Positions 26,764 to 34,402 of a DNA stretch of 64,000 nt are shown in pieces. Made by a program: the position numbers and the translations under genes. The DNA comes from Streptomyces xanthii. Its GTDB lineage: Bacteria > Actinomycetota > Actinomycetes > Streptomycetales > Streptomycetaceae. Each line of letters begins with the position of its first letter. The first letter of the stretch is position 1. Below the pieces are notes generated by a model that saw only the letters and a program-made list of their open reading frames with translations, was not told the DNA's origin and searched no databases. The stretch spans positions 3,286,001-3,350,000 of the forward strand of contig NZ_CP061281.1 of assembly GCF_014621695.1 (NCBI RefSeq), read 5' to 3'.

Positions 26764-27057
26764 CTAGGCGCCGTGCGCGCGGGCGGCCTCGTCCGCGCTG
26801 TCCTCCATGGTGCGGTTCGCCTCCATGTTGGCCTTGGCGCGGTCGACGCGGGCGACGATCTTCTCGGAGGCGCGGTCCCGCTCCTTGCGCAGCAGCACGA
26901 AGCTAAGGGGCGCGGAGATCACCAGCGCGAGCAGGATGATCCACAGGTAGTTGGAGCCGCCGAGGCCGCGTGGGACGATGCCGGTGGCGACGAGACCCCA
27001 GACGACGAGGAAGCAGCCCGCGAAGATCCCGAGGCGCATCAGCGTGTAGCGGAGCAT
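26764..27057 (-). CDS. DUF4229 family small membrane protein
   Basis: This 97-aa protein has two membrane helices (LGIFAGCFLVVWGLVATGIV and YLWIILLALVISAPLSFVLL) followed by a charged helical tail starting RKERDRASEKI. This layout matches the actinobacterial DUF4229 family, of unknown function. In actinobacteria such genes often lie near menaquinone genes, and mqnE is close by here. ATG 27057 is chosen over an upstream ATG because the extra residues look non-coding. Confidence 0.75.
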   Translation of the reverse strand: MLRYTLMRLGIFAGCFLVVWGLVATGIVPRGLGGSNYLWIILLALVISAPLSFVLLRKERDRASEKIVARVDRAKANMEANRTMEDSADEAARAHGA

Positions 27058-27164
27058 GTCAATCCACTCTTCCGTTGCGAACGTTGCGAAATGGTCCCCC
27101 CAGTGAAGCACGCCCGCCGGAAAGCCCGTTGAGCGGTCCCCGCTGTAATGGGTACGGTCGAGTT

Positions 27165-27689
27165 ATGACTCTTACCTTCACTCTGGACCCGCCGATCGAT
27201 CCGGCGCTGCGCGACGACGTGCTCGCCCTGTGGGCGGACGTCTCCAACGCGGGCGGGGCCGTCGGCTTCGTCCCGCCGGTCACGCCGGAGGACGTCCGCC
27301 CCGAGCTGGCCCGGCGCCTGACCGAGATCGAGGAGGGCGGGACCCGGCTGCTGGTGGGGCGGGACGCGGACGGGACGGTCACGGCGACCGCGTTCCTCGC
27401 GTACACCCCGCACCGCCTGATGCGCCACCACCTGTGGGTCTACGTGGTGATGGTGCACCCCAAGCACCAGGGCCAGGGGTACGGCCGGGCCCTGATGGCC
27501 GCCGTGGAGGAGGCCGCGCGGGGCTTCGACGGGATCGAGGCGCTGCGCCTGACCTGCCGCGGCGGGACCGGGGCCGACCTCTTCTACACGGCGTGCGGCT
27601 ACCGGGAGGTCGGCCGGGTGCCGGGGGCGATACGGGTGGCCCCCGGCGACGACCGGGACGACGTCCACATGATGCTGCCGCTGACCTGA
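27165..27689 (+). CDS. GNAT family N-acetyltransferase
   Basis: This 174-aa protein has the acetyl-CoA motif MVHPKHQGQGYGRALMAAVE near residue 100 and a C-terminal LFYTACGYREVGRVPGA segment typical of GNATs. The acceptor is unknown. It starts at ATG 27165 and ends 19 bases from the convergent mqnE stop. Confidence 0.82.
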   Translation: MTLTFTLDPPIDPALRDDVLALWADVSNAGGAVGFVPPVTPEDVRPELARRLTEIEEGGTRLLVGRDADGTVTATAFLAYTPHRLMRHHLWVYVVMVHPKHQGQGYGRALMAAVEEAARGFDGIEALRLTCRGGTGADLFYTACGYREVGRVPGAIRVAPGDDRDDVHMMLPLT

Positions 27690-27708
27690 GGCCGCGGACG
27701 GACCGGAG

Positions 27709-28872
27709 TCAGAGGCGCATGGCCTGCGGCTCGTCGCGGCGGGCCGGGTCGGGACCCTCGTACTCGCGGATGATCTCGTAGCGCGTGTTGCGCTCGACGG
27801 GGCGGAAGCCGGCGTCGCGGATGAGGTCCAGGAGGTCCTCGCGGGTCAGCTTGTTCGGCGTGCCGTAGTTGTCGGCGTCGTGCGTGATCTTGTACTCGAC
27901 GACCGAGCCGTCCATGTCGTCGGCGCCGTGCTGGAGCGCGAGCTGCGTGGTCTGCAGACCGTGCATGACCCAGAAGCACTTCACGTGCGGCACGTTGTCG
28001 AACAGGAGGCGGGAGACGGCGAAGGTCTTCAGGGACTCGGCGCCGGTGGCCATGGTCGTGCGCGCCTGGAGGCGGTTCCTGACCTTGCCGTCCTTCATGT
28101 CCACGAAGTCGTGCTGGTAGCGCAGCGGGATGAAGACCTGGAAGCCGCCCGTCTCGTCCTGCAGTTCACGCAGGCGCAGCACGTGGTCGACGCGGTGACG
28201 GGGCTCCTCGATGTGCCCGTACAGCATCGTGGCCGGGGTCTTGAGCCCCCTCTCGTGCGCGAGGCGGTGGATGCGCGACCAGTCCTCCCAGTGGGTGTCG
28301 TGGTCGACGATGTGCTGCCGGATCTCCCAGTCGAAGATCTCGGCGCCGCCGCCGGTGAGCGATTCCAGACCGGCCTCGATCAGCTCGTCGAGGATGTCGG
28401 AGGCGGAGAGCCCCGAGATCTTCTCGAAGTGGTGGATCTCGGTGGCCGTGAACGCCTTGAGGCCGACGTCCGGCAGGGCCTCCTTGAGGGCCTTGAGGGA
28501 GCGCGGGTAGTAGCGCCACGGCAGGTTCGGGTGCAGGCCGTTGACGATGTGGAGCTCGGTGAGGTGCTCCGACTCCATCGCCTTGGCGAGCTTGACGGCC
28601 TCCTCGATGCGCATCGTGTACGCGTCCTTCTCGCCCGGCTTGCGCTGGAACGAGCAGTAGGCGCAGGAGGCGGTGCAGACGTTCGTCATGTTGAGGTGAC
28701 GGTTCACGTTGAAGTGGACGACGTCGCCGTTCTTGCGCGTCCGCACCTCGTGGGCGAGTCCGCCGAGCCAGGCCAGGTCGTCCGACGCGTAGAGCGCGAT
28801 GCCGTCCTCGCGGGACAGCCGCTCGCCGTCCCTGACCTTCTGCTCCAGCTCGCGCTTGAGCCCTGCGTCCAT
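27709..28872 (-). CDS. mqnE: Aminofutalosine synthase (radical SAM)
   Basis: MqnE joins the MqnA product to SAM's adenosyl group, releasing CO2 to give aminofutalosine. The cluster ligands are C66, C70 and C73 in CTASCAYC. Further family stretches are HFNVNRHLNMTN, ELHIVNGLHPNLPW, TATEIHHFEKISG and HGADDMDGSVVEYKITHDA. The length of 387 aa is typical. The ribosome site GAGGAAAGG stands seven bases before ATG 28872. An AsnC regulator follows upstream on the same strand. Confidence 0.95.
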   Translation of the reverse strand: MDAGLKRELEQKVRDGERLSREDGIALYASDDLAWLGGLAHEVRTRKNGDVVHFNVNRHLNMTNVCTASCAYCSFQRKPGEKDAYTMRIEEAVKLAKAMESEHLTELHIVNGLHPNLPWRYYPRSLKALKEALPDVGLKAFTATEIHHFEKISGLSASDILDELIEAGLESLTGGGAEIFDWEIRQHIVDHDTHWEDWSRIHRLAHERGLKTPATMLYGHIEEPRHRVDHVLRLRELQDETGGFQVFIPLRYQHDFVDMKDGKVRNRLQARTTMATGAESLKTFAVSRLLFDNVPHVKCFWVMHGLQTTQLALQHGADDMDGSVVEYKITHDADNYGTPNKLTREDLLDLIRDAGFRPVERNTRYEIIREYEGPDPARRDEPQAMRL

Positions 28873-28964
28873 GCCCGTACCTTTCCTCACCGGAGAATTC
28901 GCCTCACCCGGAAAACTCGCTCCACCGTACGCCCCGCGACCGGGGCCTGATCCGCGACCTCGGC

Positions 28965-29420
28965 TCAGGCCTCCTCGGGCAGTTCGCCCACCCTGTTCTC
29001 CCACTTGGTGGAGAGCACGATCGTGGTGCGGGTGCGGGAGACGCCCTTGGTGCCGCTGAGCCGGCGGATCGTCTTCTCCAGCCCGTCCACGTCCCCGGCG
29101 CGCACCTTGAGCATGTACGAGTCGTCGCCCGCGATGAACCAGCAGTCCTCGATCTCGTGCAGGTCCTTGAGGCGGCGCGCGACGTCCTCGTGGTCGGCGG
29201 CGTCCGACAGGGAGATGCCGATGAGGGCGGTGACGCCGAGACCGAGCGAGGCGGAGTCGACGGTGGCCCGGTAGCCGGTGATCACTCCGGCGGCCTCGAG
29301 GCGGTTGATGCGGTCGGTGACGCTGGGGCCGGAGAGGCCCACGAGACGGCCCAACTCGGCGTACGAGGCGCGGCCGTTCTCGCGCAGGGCCTGGATGAGC
29401 TGCCTGTCCACGGCGTCCAT
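28965..29420 (-). CDS. Lrp/AsnC family transcriptional regulator
   Basis: This 151-aa protein has the AsnC-type winged helix (ASYAELGRLVGLSGPSVTDRINRLEA, within about 16-41) and the effector-binding RAM domain. ATG 29420 is preferred because AAAGG stands ten bases upstream. The ATG at 29438 lacks a ribosome site and adds six atypical residues. It is on the same strand as mqnE with a 92-base gap, so it may be cotranscribed. The ligand is probably an amino acid. Confidence 0.85.
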   Translation of the reverse strand: MDAVDRQLIQALRENGRASYAELGRLVGLSGPSVTDRINRLEAAGVITGYRATVDSASLGLGVTALIGISLSDAADHEDVARRLKDLHEIEDCWFIAGDDSYMLKVRAGDVDGLEKTIRRLSGTKGVSRTRTTIVLSTKWENRVGELPEEA

Positions 29421-29569
29421 AGGACCAAAGCCTTTCATTGTTCAGCGTTGACGCGAGTTTACGTGTAGAATCTAAGGCATGCGGGGCTGACGCACCGCAA
29501 AACCTAAAGTCACATCACTGGATCGCTTCAGATCCATCGAAACCAACGATTCTCAGGAGTGTTGTCACC

Positions 29570-29704
29570 GTGTTCACGACGATCGAGATGGCCTACGCCC
29601 GCATGCGCGAGATGCAGGACCAGGCCAATCGTGCGCGTGTCCACCAGTCCGCCATCGACGCCCGCCGCGCCGCCAAGAAGGCCGCGCGCGCGAAGAAGCG
29701 CTAG
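29570..29704 (+). CDS. Small basic helical protein, unknown function
   Basis: This 44-aa protein starts at GTG 29570 with AGGAG ten bases upstream. The sequence begins FTTIEMAYARMREMQDQA and ends in an Ala/Lys/Arg-rich tail (ARRAAKKAARAKKR). It would be a single amphipathic helix with a strongly basic end, possibly RNA- or ribosome-associated. It is divergent from the AsnC gene. Its stop codon and that of convergent mqnM overlap within one CTAG. Codon use is typical for the genome, which supports reality. No family recognised. Confidence 0.65.
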   Translation: MFTTIEMAYARMREMQDQANRARVHQSAIDARRAAKKAARAKKR

Positions 29705-30381
29705 CTCTCCCGAGAGCCTCCCCCCAGCTCTCCCTCCCAACGGCGGTACAGCGTGTGCGGCACTCCTGCCGCGTCCAGCGCCCGCCCCGCGACGAAGTCC
29801 ACCAGATCCTGGATGTGCGTCGCCCCCGCGTAGAACGCCGGCGAGGCGGGCACCACCACGGCGCCCGCCTCGTCCAGCGTCACCAGAGCCTTCAGCGTCT
29901 GCCCGTTCAGCGGCGTCTCCCGCACCGTGACCACCAGCCTGCGCCCCTCCTTGAGCGTCACGCTCGCCGCACGCTGCAGCAGGTCCTTCGACAGCCCGAG
30001 CGCCACGCCCGCCACGCACGCCGTGGACGCGGGCACGATGATCATCCCCTTGGCCCGGTACGAACCCGAGGACGGGCCCGCCGCGAGATCCCCGGCCGGC
30101 CAGTACCGCACCCCGTCCAGGTCGATCCCCTCGAACGTGCCCGGCTTGCCGTCCGCCCCGCGCGCCAGCCACTCCCCCAGGTCCTCGCGCCAGTGCGCGT
30201 CCCGGAAGGAGATGCCCGTCTCGTCGAGCAGCGTCAGGCGCGAGGCCCGCGAGACGACCAGATCCACGGCCTCACCGGCCGCGATCAGCGCGCGCAGCAC
30301 GGACGCCGCGTACGGGGTGCCGGAGGCGCCGGACACCCCGACGACCCAGGGCCTGCGGTCTTCTGCTTTCACGTGCTCCAC
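29701..30381 (-). CDS. mqnM: UbiX-like flavin prenyltransferase of the futalosine pathway
   Basis: UbiX-type enzymes attach dimethylallyl to FMN to make prenylated FMN, the cofactor of UbiD-type decarboxylases. The 226-aa protein has the N-terminal flavin motif VVGVSGASGTPYA near 13-25. Further motifs are the phosphate-binding stretch IIVPASTACVAGVALGLS and LVVTVRETPLN. The UbiD-type partner mqnL is 5 kb upstream on the same strand. Start GTG 30381 or GTG 30372 are both possible. Confidence 0.88.
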   Translation of the reverse strand: MEHVKAEDRRPWVVGVSGASGTPYAASVLRALIAAGEAVDLVVSRASRLTLLDETGISFRDAHWREDLGEWLARGADGKPGTFEGIDLDGVRYWPAGDLAAGPSSGSYRAKGMIIVPASTACVAGVALGLSKDLLQRAASVTLKEGRRLVVTVRETPLNGQTLKALVTLDEAGAVVVPASPAFYAGATHIQDLVDFVAGRALDAAGVPHTLYRRWEGELGGGSRES

Positions 30382-30472
30382 ACCACGAGCCTATCCGGCG
30401 GTCCACAATGGGGAATTGAGCAGGGGCCACGGGCGTGAGGCCCGGCCGAGGGAACCCAGGGGTGGGGACGAG

Positions 30473-31078
30473 ATGACGTACGAGAGTTCACAGGACACCG
30501 TGCCGCGGTGGTCGGCGCGCGACCGGATCCTGCCGGCGGCCAAGCTGATGCTGGGCTGGGTCGCCCTGCTGTGGGCGCTGGAGGCCGTCGACGCCGTCAC
30601 CGGCCACTCCCTCGACCGCTTCGGCGTCCAGCCCCGCGACCCCGCCGAACTGGTCGACGTGGTCCCCTCCTCCTTCATCCACTTCGGCTTCGCCCACCTC
30701 GCGGCGAACTCGCTGCCGCTGCTCGTCCTCGGCTTCGTCGCCGCGCTCAGCGGCCTGCGCCGCTTCGTGTACGCCGTCGTGATGATCGCCGTCGTGGGCG
30801 GGCTCGGCGTCTGGCTCGTCGCCCCGGCCCACACGAACACGGCGGGCGCCTCGGGCGTGATCTTCGGCCTTTTCGGCTTCGTCCTGTTCAGCGGCTTCTT
30901 CGAGCGCCGCCCGCTCGGCATCGTCGTCGGCGTCCTGGCCGCCGCCTACTACGGCGCCGGCATCCTCGCGGGCCTCTCCCCCCTCCAGCAGGGCGTCAGC
31001 TGGCAGGGCCACCTGCTCGGCCTCGCGGCGGGGGTGGGGGCGGCGTTCGTGTTGCGGCGGCGGCAGCCTCAGCCCTGA
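30473..31078 (+). CDS. Rhomboid family intramembrane serine protease
   Basis: This 201-aa protein with about six membrane helices carries all rhomboid landmarks. HFGFAHLAANS supplies the conserved His and Asn (about 70-80). The catalytic S127 is in GASGVIFGLFG. The catalytic H180 is in WQGHLLGLAAG. It cleaves membrane-protein substrates within the bilayer; substrate unknown. GGGGA stands four bases before ATG 30473. Its end overlaps the convergent Uma2 gene by ten bases. Confidence 0.9.
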   Translation: MTYESSQDTVPRWSARDRILPAAKLMLGWVALLWALEAVDAVTGHSLDRFGVQPRDPAELVDVVPSSFIHFGFAHLAANSLPLLVLGFVAALSGLRRFVYAVVMIAVVGGLGVWLVAPAHTNTAGASGVIFGLFGFVLFSGFFERRPLGIVVGVLAAAYYGAGILAGLSPLQQGVSWQGHLLGLAAGVGAAFVLRRRQPQP

Positions 31079-31647
31079 TCGGGCCGCGGGCTCTTGGGGT
31101 CGACCGGGAAGCGGGCCGTGGGGATCGTCAGGCTGCCGAGCGGGGAGTCGACGGTGACGTCCGTGCCGTACGGGATGGTGTCGCGGCCTCGATAGCCTTC
31201 AGCGCCGGGGTTCCACATGGTGACGCACTGCCCCTTCAGCGGGTCGAGGATCACGTAGTTCGCGATGCCCCGGGAGGCGTACCAGCGAGGTTTGGTCTCG
31301 TAGTCACGCCGGATGCTGCCCTTGGAAACAACCTCGACGACGAGCTCGACGTGGTCGGGGTCGTACGCGCTCTCGTTCTTCGCGACCTCCGGTGCGGGGA
31401 TGATCGCCAGATCGGGGCAGAACTCGTTCTCGTCGTCGAAAACGAAGGCGACATCGCTCGTGAAGCCCCACTCCGGACCCAGCTGGGCCTCCAGCGTGTT
31501 CCAGACCAAGCGGATTGTCTCCGCGTGGTGAGGCTTGACCGGACTCATCATGATGTTCCCCTCGACAATCTCGACGCGATAGCCGGGGAACATGTCCTCG
31601 AACCGGCTGAGCTGCGAGCGCAGGCGGTCGATGTCCGCGATGGTCAC
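31069..31647 (-). CDS. Uma2 family (DUF820) endonuclease-like protein
   Basis: This 192-aa protein has the PD-(D/E)XK-type fold of the Uma2 family: VEIVEGNIMMSPVKP near 25-39, CPDLAIIPAP, and ELVVEVVSKGSIRRDYETK carrying the acidic and lysine residues. The family is very common in Streptomyces and cyanobacteria; its biological role is unclear. The GTG at 31647 has GGGAGG five bases upstream. Slightly lower GC than its neighbours. Confidence 0.85.
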   Translation of the reverse strand: MTIADIDRLRSQLSRFEDMFPGYRVEIVEGNIMMSPVKPHHAETIRLVWNTLEAQLGPEWGFTSDVAFVFDDENEFCPDLAIIPAPEVAKNESAYDPDHVELVVEVVSKGSIRRDYETKPRWYASRGIANYVILDPLKGQCVTMWNPGAEGYRGRDTIPYGTDVTVDSPLGSLTIPTARFPVDPKSPRPDQG

Positions 31648-31723
31648 GGTGGCCTCCCTGAGTCCTGCTCCCGATGGTAGGCCGCACGCTACGGATGCGT
31701 GCAGCCGTCGGTGACCCGGTCCG

Positions 31724-31987
31724 CTACGGCTTCACCCTTGAGGCGATCCGCAGCGTGTCGGCCAGCGCGCGCGTCAGCTCGGTCGCCAGGTGCCGCAGCC
31801 CGGCGGGGCCCGCCTCGTCGACCAGCTGCCGGGCGTGCGCCAGGAGTACTCCGGCCATCTCCAGCTGTACGGATTCGACGGTGTCCGCGCGCCTGGACAC
31901 TGACCCCGGCGCATCCGGGTCCGCGACCACGAACACCGCCCTGCCGTCCTCCCCGCTCCATGGCACCCGCCTCAGTCCCTCGCTCAC
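31724..31987 (-). CDS. Small hypothetical protein, coupled downstream partner
   Basis: This 87-aa protein starts at GTG 31987, overlapping the upstream stop as GTGA. It has a charged first half and a helical second half (QLEMAGVLLAHARQLVDEAG). No membrane segment, signal or family recognised. Translational coupling and normal codon bias support it as a real gene working with its upstream partner. Confidence 0.6.
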   Translation of the reverse strand: MSEGLRRVPWSGEDGRAVFVVADPDAPGSVSRRADTVESVQLEMAGVLLAHARQLVDEAGPAGLRHLATELTRALADTLRIASRVKP

Positions 31988-32247
31988 GCGACCTCCAGCC
32001 CGTGGATGACGGACGGCCCGGGCCCGTCCACCCCGAAGTCGGCGAGCAGCAGCTCCTTGCGCCGGGCGGCCTGTTCGGCGGCGATGACATAGGGACGCAC
32101 GAGGCGGCTCGCGTCGGCGTTCAGCGGGGGTTCTTCGGGGCGGAGGCCACCCCATGCGGGCCATGCCGCCCAGCGGACCGGTTCAGCGGCGCGCCGGTGC
32201 CGGCCGCGCGGCGGGGGCAGTGTCTCAGTCCACAGTGCACTCATCAT
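31984..32247 (-). CDS. Small hypothetical protein divergent from a GntR regulator
   Basis: This 87-aa protein begins MMSALWTETLPPPRG. The second half is helical (RPYVIAAEQAARRKELLLAD). ATG 32247 or the adjacent ATG 32244 is the start. The divergent GntR gene starts only about seven bases away, so there is no room for a ribosome site on either side in the gap. No family recognised. It is coupled to the following small gene and probably controlled by the GntR protein. Confidence 0.6.
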   Translation of the reverse strand: MMSALWTETLPPPRGRHRRAAEPVRWAAWPAWGGLRPEEPPLNADASRLVRPYVIAAEQAARRKELLLADFGVDGPGPSVIHGLEVA

Positions 32248-32253
32248 GGTGGC

Positions 32254-32532
32254 GTGATGGAGTTCGAGCCTGATATCCCGCGCTGGCGCCAGGTGGCCGC
32301 GATCATCAAGAGCCGGATCGAGGACGGTACGTACGGCCCCCGGACGCGAGTGCCCTCCGTGATCCAACTTGGCGAGGAGTTCGGCATCGCGAACGCGACG
32401 GCCCAGAAGGTGAACCAGAACCTGAAGAAGGAGGGCCTTGTCTACACCGAACCCGGCCTGGGCTCCTTTGTCTCCCGCGATGCCGCGGGAACGCTCAAGA
32501 AGGCCCGTACCGAGGCGGACTCAGCCGGCTGA
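32254..32532 (+). CDS. Minimal GntR-type DNA-binding protein
   Basis: This protein of 91-92 aa consists almost only of a GntR winged helix: PRWRQVAAIIKSRIEDGTYG, then PSVIQLGEEFGIANATAQKV and a wing ending GLGSFVS. No effector domain follows. Start is GTG 32254 or ATG 32257. Its gene is back to back with the two small unknown genes, with nearly touching starts. It is probably their repressor, and the promoters must lie inside the opposing coding regions or yield leaderless mRNA. Confidence 0.75.
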   Translation: MMEFEPDIPRWRQVAAIIKSRIEDGTYGPRTRVPSVIQLGEEFGIANATAQKVNQNLKKEGLVYTEPGLGSFVSRDAAGTLKKARTEADSAG

Positions 32533-32598
32533 CTCAGCGCCAGGAGCCCCACACGTCCAACCCGAGGCGAGCACGGCCTTCTGCATCGGGTCCCGCAT

Positions 32599-32786
32599 TT
32601 AGTTCGAGTCGAAGTCGAGGGAGCAGACGCGCCGGCGACGGCCGTCGGGGCCCTTCTCGTAGCGCCAGCTGCGTGACAGCACCCGGGCGCGCGGGCGGAC
32701 CGCACGTGCGAGCGGGACTGCGGCGGGATGCCGCCAGCCGGGTAACGGGTGGCCGTCCACCAGCCCTTGATGCGGCCCTTGGTCAA
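32599..32786 (-). pseudogene. Frameshifted small gene remnant
   Basis: A TTG at 32786 follows the lipoprotein stop by six bases, behind GAGGGG. It opens a frame reading TKGRIKGWWTATRYPAGGIP. The frame loses sense near 32690 in a CGCGCGCCCGGG run. A neighbouring frame then reads SRSWRYEKGPDGRRRRVCSL, ending in DFDSN at 32599. Joined, these give a plausible 60-65-aa basic protein. I recognise no family. Either it is a decayed gene or the run contains a sequence error. Confidence 0.4.
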
Positions 32787-32792
32787 CGCCCC

Positions 32793-33410
32793 TCACAGAC
32801 CAGGCTTCTCGGGGATCACCGGATTGTTCTCACATTGCATGATCTTGCGGACTGAGCGAGCGAGATCCAGCGCCATGGACTCCTCGAATTCATGCGTGCG
32901 CGAACCAGGAACACCCACTCTCACTTCAATGGGCAGCTCGCTTTCTTGCGCAGCATCCGTGCCGGAGATCTTGCAAGGGAAACCCGTTGCGGCATCACCA
33001 CCGGCCCTCATCGGTTTGGCGAAGTAGACGTCCCCAGGCCCCTTATCCCATTTTCCGCCCTCCCTCATTCGCCTCATAGAATCCACCGACCATTCCACAG
33101 TGGAGAGATAAGTGGAATTATCCTGAATGTGGCAGACGATATACTCAGGGAGTTCAATGGGAGGCGATCCCGGACCCCAATTCTCCAAGTCCTCGCGTAG
33201 CGATTCTCGCAACTCTCCGGGTTTGACGACATCGCCCCTGGACTCGCCTGCCTCGCCCAGCGCGGACGCATATTTCGGGCTGAAGTAGTTCCCGCAGGCA
33301 GGCTCGCGCGCTTCTGAACCCTCGCCGCCCTTGGAGCAGCCGGCCAAAACCGAGACAGCTGCCACCACCATCGCCAGCCGACAAGACTCTGATTTCGCGC
33401 GCCGAAGCAT
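32793..33410 (-). CDS. Putative lipoprotein, unknown function
   Basis: This 205-aa protein has a signal peptide and lipobox (VSVLAGC, Cys near residue 25). The mature domain contains several spaced Cys residues (CGNYF, VCHIQD, FPCKIS and MQCENN). It is distantly reminiscent of DUF3558-type streptomycete lipoproteins. Base composition is clearly lower in GC than the surrounding core. It follows a second secreted-protein gene by 12 bases, indicating one operon. Confidence 0.7.
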   Translation of the reverse strand: MLRRAKSESCRLAMVVAAVSVLAGCSKGGEGSEAREPACGNYFSPKYASALGEAGESRGDVVKPGELRESLREDLENWGPGSPPIELPEYIVCHIQDNSTYLSTVEWSVDSMRRMREGGKWDKGPGDVYFAKPMRAGGDAATGFPCKISGTDAAQESELPIEVRVGVPGSRTHEFEESMALDLARSVRKIMQCENNPVIPEKPGL

Positions 33411-33422
33411 TTGCGTCAGCCT

Positions 33423-34067
33423 TCACTTCCCGGAGGTGGCAGGTCGACCGAGCTTGGCCAGCCTGTCACACTTCGCGCGCTCGTGGGCGAACGATGCCGC
33501 GCTCTTCGTGAGTTCCATGAGCTTGCCCCGGTCCGCGCGCCTCGCCGATGGCTTCACCTCGACCGACACGCTGGTGTTCAACGGCTCACGCTTCTTACCA
33601 CCGGTGAACGTGCATGGCATGAAGACTGCCGCGAACCCCTCAGAGGCGAGCGCCTTCTCTCCGGCATCGAAGGCAGTAGCGGAGCGAGCGGAAGACTCGT
33701 TCACCGCCTGCCCTTTGACCCATTTCGCCCAGCTGTTTGACGGTTCATTCTGCAGCGACTCCGACTGTGCGACAAGAAGCTGATCACCGTCACCGGTAAC
33801 GAAGCAGGTTGACCGATATCGCGGCACGTCGGAGCCCGAGCAGAAGCGTACGGAATCTTCAAACTGGTACGCATTTCGGTCTGGCAGGATCTTCGTCAGT
33901 GCGGCAGAGGCCCGTTCGCGCGACCCCAGCGAGTCACAGACTTCCGCAGACCTGATCTCACCCCTGCCTGCGAAGAGATCGCCCTTCAGCGAGAAGACAA
34001 CTCCGCCCACCAATAGCAATGTGGCAGCTACAACTCCCCAGAGGACTCTCGAGTTGATCCGATTCAA
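33423..34067 (-). CDS. Membrane-anchored extracytoplasmic protein, unknown function
   Basis: This 214-aa protein has one N-terminal membrane anchor (VLWGVVAATLLLVGGVVFSL) and an extracytoplasmic domain with five Cys residues. Its architecture is similar to the following lipoprotein. The TTG at 34067 overlaps an upstream open frame and has GAGGA seven bases before it. GC is lower than in the core. It sits directly behind a truncated gene fragment. No family recognised. Confidence 0.65.
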   Translation of the reverse strand: MNRINSRVLWGVVAATLLLVGGVVFSLKGDLFAGRGEIRSAEVCDSLGSRERASAALTKILPDRNAYQFEDSVRFCSGSDVPRYRSTCFVTGDGDQLLVAQSESLQNEPSNSWAKWVKGQAVNESSARSATAFDAGEKALASEGFAAVFMPCTFTGGKKREPLNTSVSVEVKPSARRADRGKLMELTKSAASFAHERAKCDRLAKLGRPATSGK

Positions 34068-34070
34068 CGT

Positions 34071-34205
34071 TCAGTCCTCTTCCGTATCGAGTTCTCGCGC
34101 CTTACCCTCGCCGTCAACGCACCTATACACATTCGTGTAGGCGGTGTCGAATCCGTCCTGCGCCGACGTGCCGACAGATGCAACCTCAGCAAGGTAGTCC
34201 GTGCG
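34071..34205 (-). pseudogene. 5'-truncated fragment of a gene for an acidic (probably secreted) protein
   Basis: This frame reads DYLAEVASVGTSAQDGFDTA, then YTNVYRCVDGEGKARELDTE and ED before a TGA at 34071. It looks genuinely protein-like (acidic, aromatic residues, one Cys), unlike the competing Arg-rich frames. An in-frame stop at 34206 and the absence of a start codon show the 5' part is missing. It directly precedes the two secreted-protein genes with operon-like spacing, so the operon's first gene seems to have been cut at about 34206. Confidence 0.5.
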
Positions 34206-34348
34206 TCACACTCCGTACGGATCCCTCGCAGGTACCTCGCAGCCCGATGGCTGAAAGCTGCCCACCGTGCGAGTGGCACATCGCCCGTGTCCGCTGCAGC
34301 AGGCACGGGGCCCCCGCCCCCCGTGCCCGCACCGCCGCCCCGAACCCC

Positions 34349-34387
34349 CGACGGCCAGGATGGCTCGAATCCGATTGCTGGCCGTCG
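34349..34387 (-). terminator. Inverted repeat downstream of mqnP
   Basis: CGACGGCCAG (34349-34358) and CTGGCCGTCG (34378-34387) form a perfect 10-bp stem around 19 bases. It is 15 bases beyond the mqnP stop, so it is a likely terminator of mqnL-mqnP. It also marks the edge of the accessory patch. Confidence 0.55.
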
Positions 34388-34402
34388 GAGAGGGACAGAC
34401 CG

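Noticed and set aside
29448..29471. TTGACG...TAGAAT promoter for the 44-residue gene
   Set aside because: The spacer is only 12 bases, too short for the principal sigma factor. TAGAAT alone may be a -10 element.
32442..32786. 114-codon minus-strand frame continuing from the broken small gene
   Set aside because: Beyond about 32690 it has no protein-like features and runs antisense to the GntR gene. The second half of the gene lies in another frame.
34355..34376. GGCTCGAATCC resembling a tRNA T-arm next to the accessory patch, a possible attachment site
   Set aside because: The loop lacks the TTCRA order, no other tRNA arms are present, and no integrase or direct repeat is seen.
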